DNA of 64,000 nucleotides, taken from CBDFNC01 sp965249895 (GTDB lineage: Bacteria; Pseudomonadota; Gammaproteobacteria; Enterobacterales; CBDFNC01). This document shows, piece after piece, positions 61,937 to 64,000 of this stretch; the first letter of the stretch is position 1; each line of letters begins with the position of its first letter. The stretch is from NCBI GenBank assembly GCA_965249895.1, contig CBDFNC010000003.1, forward strand, positions 558,001 through 622,000, in the 5' to 3' direction. A program made the position numbers and the translations under genes. Under the pieces are notes generated by a model, which was not told where the DNA came from, ran no database searches, and saw only the letters and a list, made by a program, of their open reading frames with translations.

Positions 61937-62938
61937 TTATCTCTGGGTTTCTTGTTTGATAATGTAGGTCAGAAATTCGGTAAAGCTGTGGCCGTGGTTC
62001 GCCATCATTTTCGGAAACATAGAAATAGCCGTCATACCCGGAAAAGTATTAATTTCATTCAGATAAATCTGCCCGTCATCGGTAAGGAAAAAATCGATAC
62101 GCGACAGGTGTCTGAGCTTCAGGCCTGCAAACGCTTTTCGGGCGTAGTATCTTAGTTCTTCCATTTGCCTCGTCGAGATATTCTGGGCAACAACCTGAGT
62201 TTCTGAGTGGCTGTCCGAGGCGTACTTCTCGTCATAGGTGTAAAAGGTATCCTTGGGACAAACGATTTCACCGGCTAACGTCGCTATGCTTTCACCCTGA
62301 TATTCATAGCTGGCAATTTCCAATTCTCTGGCATGGATAGTTTTTTCTACCAATACATGTGGAGAGTAGCTAAAGGCTTTTTCCAGTACATCCCGAAGTT
62401 CAGCCTTATCCTCCACTTTATAGCAACCCACAGAGGATCCCTGGGAGGAGGCCTTAATAAACAGTGAGCCCCAGTCGGCCAACGCTTGTTCACACTTAGC
62501 TAGCGAAGCTGTACTGAGATCGGAAATAAATACATAAGGCGTGTTAGGAATACCTAAGGTAGATAACCAAAGTTTAGTGGTGACCTTGTTAAAGCAGGTT
62601 TTACTGGCTTCTGGGTTACAGCCTAAATAGGCTAGTTCGATCATTTCCAGGTAGGACTGGAGATCACCGCTTTCCCCTGGGTAACCATGAATACAGGGGA
62701 TCACGAAGTCGATAGGCCAGGGCTGAGCCTGTTCGGAGATCAATTGGCGCTCCATGCTAAGCTGGCACTTATTATTACCTTCGCAGGTATAGCTGCCGTC
62801 TTTTTCCATTACCACTGTCTTTAGCTCAAAATCGGCGACGCTGGCCAGAGAAGACCGGATAAAAGCGGCGCTGCGTAAAGAGACTTCATGCTCTGAGCTT
62901 TTGCCGCCACAAAGCAGCAATACATTTATTTTTTTCAT
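61937..62938 (-). CDS. ddlA: D-alanine--D-alanine ligase
   Basis: A 333-residue ATP-grasp enzyme that joins two D-alanines for peptidoglycan. Landmarks are LLLCGGKSSEHEVSLRSA at the N-terminus, CIHGYPGESGDLQSYLEM (signature 1), FIKASSQGSSVGCYKV (ATP site) and RIDFFLTDDGQIYLNEINTFPGMT (metal-binding Glu/Asn). ATG 62938 is preferred to 62983 because conserved sequence begins there. It stands alone rather than in the cell-division cluster, consistent with a DdlA-type copy. Confidence 0.9.
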   Translation of the reverse strand: MKKINVLLLCGGKSSEHEVSLRSAAFIRSSLASVADFELKTVVMEKDGSYTCEGNNKCQLSMERQLISEQAQPWPIDFVIPCIHGYPGESGDLQSYLEMIELAYLGCNPEASKTCFNKVTTKLWLSTLGIPNTPYVFISDLSTASLAKCEQALADWGSLFIKASSQGSSVGCYKVEDKAELRDVLEKAFSYSPHVLVEKTIHARELEIASYEYQGESIATLAGEIVCPKDTFYTYDEKYASDSHSETQVVAQNISTRQMEELRYYARKAFAGLKLRHLSRIDFFLTDDGQIYLNEINTFPGMTAISMFPKMMANHGHSFTEFLTYIIKQETQR

Positions 62939-63079
62939 CAAAGGCCCCAAGGGTAAGGAACAACACGTTATCGCAAACTCCATTTTGGACAGACGATATT
63001 AACCCTGTAATCTTTAGTGGGCAATCAAATAGGGGTTTTTTGCTTGCTCAAGATAAAAAATTTAGGCGAACTAATATCC

Positions 63080-63110
63080 TTGACCTTACAGTTAGGGTAA
63101 GGGTTATAAA
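63080..63110 (+). promoter_or_regulatory. CueR-type promoter of copA
   Basis: -35 TTGACC (63080-63085) and -10 TATAAA (63105-63110) are separated by 19 bp, the long spacer typical of MerR-family control. The spacer holds the dyad CCTTAC-N7-GTAAGG (63084-63102), the CueR operator pattern. It predicts copper-inducible expression of the ATPase gene that starts at 63143. Confidence 0.8.
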
Positions 63111-63142
63111 TAACCCATCGCGGCACCAGTGGGAAAAAAATC

Positions 63143-64000
63143 ATGAAAGAGATCAGGCAATTAAAACTTCCAGTGATGGGAATGAATTGTTCGGGTTGTG
63201 CAGTTAAGTTAGAGAAGGCACTAAATGAGTTAGACGGGATCGAGGCTAAGGTCAATTTTGCCCTCGAGTCCGCCAGTATCAATTTATCGGATATAGATAT
63301 CAGCCAGCCCTTGGCCTTGTTGGAGAAAAAAGGTTACCAAACCGAGTTAAGTCGGTTAACAGTTAATGTGTCGGGTTGGTCCTGCGGTGGCTGCGCGTTA
63401 AAGGCTGAAAAGGCATTTAACCAGTCTCCTCTGGTGCTTAAGGCTCAAGCCAACTTTGCAACAGAAAGTCTACAGCTTGAATTTGTAACTGCTAGCTTAA
63501 GCGAAGCCGAAATACTGGGAATACTGAAAAACCTGGGTTATCAGGGAGTGATCGAAAGTGGCTCGCTGGATAAAAGAGAAGCTCAATTAAAAGCCAGGCA
63601 AGCCGCCGACGAAAAAGAGAATAAGCGCTCACTTCTACTCTTGTTATTGGCCACAGTACTGACCTTTCCTTTGGTGCTGGGTATGGTGGGCATGTTCACC
63701 AGCAGCATTAGTCTGCATATTCCCCCTTGGGCCGAAATGTTATTAGCCACCCCGGTGCAGTTTCTGGTGGGCGCCCGTTATTACCGCGGAGCCTTGCAAA
63801 GCCTGAAAAACAAAACCACTAATATGGATGTACTGGTGGCCATAGGTACAAGCGCAGCATATTTTTACAGCGTATATTTGTTACTGACCCATGGTGAGCA
63901 AGCTATGGGAAAACTCTATTTTGAAGCCAGCGCCGTAGTGATCACCTTGATCACTCTGGGCAAATACCTGGAGGCAAGGGCGAAACACAGTACAACCTCG
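63143..64000 (+). CDS. copA: Copper-exporting P-type ATPase (N-terminal part; runs off the window)
   Basis: The first 286 residues of a P1B-type ATPase that pumps Cu(I) out of the cytoplasm. Two heavy-metal-binding domains come first: GMNCSGCAVKLEKAL, and a second with GWSCGGCALKAEKAF. Hydrophobic helices follow from about residue 165 (LLLLLLATVLTFPLVLGMVG), and NMDVLVAIGTSAAYFYSVY and VITLITLGKYLEARAK are typical of CopA. The CPC motif, DKTG and ATP-binding domain lie beyond the right edge. ATG 63143 is preceded by a GGGAAAAAA stretch; the CueR-type promoter is upstream. Confidence 0.93.
   Translation, partial: MKEIRQLKLPVMGMNCSGCAVKLEKALNELDGIEAKVNFALESASINLSDIDISQPLALLEKKGYQTELSRLTVNVSGWSCGGCALKAEKAFNQSPLVLKAQANFATESLQLEFVTASLSEAEILGILKNLGYQGVIESGSLDKREAQLKARQAADEKENKRSLLLLLLATVLTFPLVLGMVGMFTSSISLHIPPWAEMLLATPVQFLVGARYYRGALQSLKNKTTNMDVLVAIGTSAAYFYSVYLLLTHGEQAMGKLYFEASAVVITLITLGKYLEARAKHSTTS

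Overview
The window looks like a chromosomal segment of a marine Gammaproteobacterium, most likely of the Alteromonadales. The basis is the gene families present: PutA, a PLP-type aspartate decarboxylase PanP, RlmA, a PhoX phosphatase, two large secreted M16 peptidases, several c-di-GMP enzymes and DUF1835/DUF2750/DUF2798 proteins. Base composition is moderate. There are no rRNA or tRNA genes, no prophage, no CRISPR array and no intact transposase. Both edges cut genes: putA on the left (minus strand) and a copper P-type ATPase on the right (plus strand).

Layout. 1-8.3 kb, minus strand: putA without the DNA-binding domain, a DMT exporter, an AraC regulator whose 3' end has been copied into a 74-bp tandem array, a translationally coupled pair (small protein plus NHL beta-propeller protein) and a second AraC regulator. 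8.4-13.6 kb: unrelated single genes (GFA protein, DUF1835 protein, KdsC, GST-like protein, YdjC-type deacetylase lipoprotein) and a frameshifted remnant of an FAD-dependent oxidoreductase. 13.9-22 kb: an M16 peptidase, rlmA, a DUF2750 protein, a MarR-MATE operon, and a phospholipase-D-like protein divergent from a YiiX-like amidase. 22-22.9 kb is a repeat-rich island with four 90-bp tandem units, each carrying a terminator-like hairpin. 22.9-29.8 kb is signalling and envelope: a degenerate EAL protein, a Zur-box-preceded M23 endopeptidase, a REC-EAL protein and a hybrid histidine kinase. 29.8-30.6 kb is nearly empty apart from a strong Fur box and a tiny ORF.

30.6-33.6 kb: panP and a Bcr/CflA exporter. 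33.8-37.7 kb: nirB-nirD-nirC behind a perfect FNR-type site. 37.7-42.1 kb, minus strand: a hypothetical gene, two periplasmic binding proteins (one GlpV-like) and a DUF998-like membrane protein, with no ABC permease or ATPase. 42.7-50 kb: cysK, a multi-domain retropepsin-like protein, an HD-GYP protein, pgi and a diguanylate cyclase. 50.3-55.2 kb: a pitrilysin-like M16 peptidase and a Tat-exported PhoX. 55.3-59.3 kb, minus strand: a complete polyamine-type ABC transporter with two hairpins after the binding-protein gene. A 200-bp MITE with an 8-bp target duplication lies upstream of it. 59.8-61.9 kb: a LysR gene broken by a stop at codon 9, divergent from pirin and DUF2798 genes. 61.9-64 kb: D-Ala-D-Ala ligase, then copA behind a CueR-type promoter with a 19-bp spacer.

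Themes. Metal- and oxygen-responsive control is readable in the DNA (Fur, Zur, FNR and CueR sites). Five c-di-GMP or phosphorelay proteins fall within 27 kb. Intergenic regions carry repeat families: a modular dispersed repeat in four places, two tandem arrays, REP-like hairpins, long palindromes centred on AGCGATCGCT, and an IS6-like MITE. I found no convincing new defence or mobile system. The most unusual items are the repeats, the multi-domain retropepsin, the orphan binding-protein cluster and the interrupted LysR gene.
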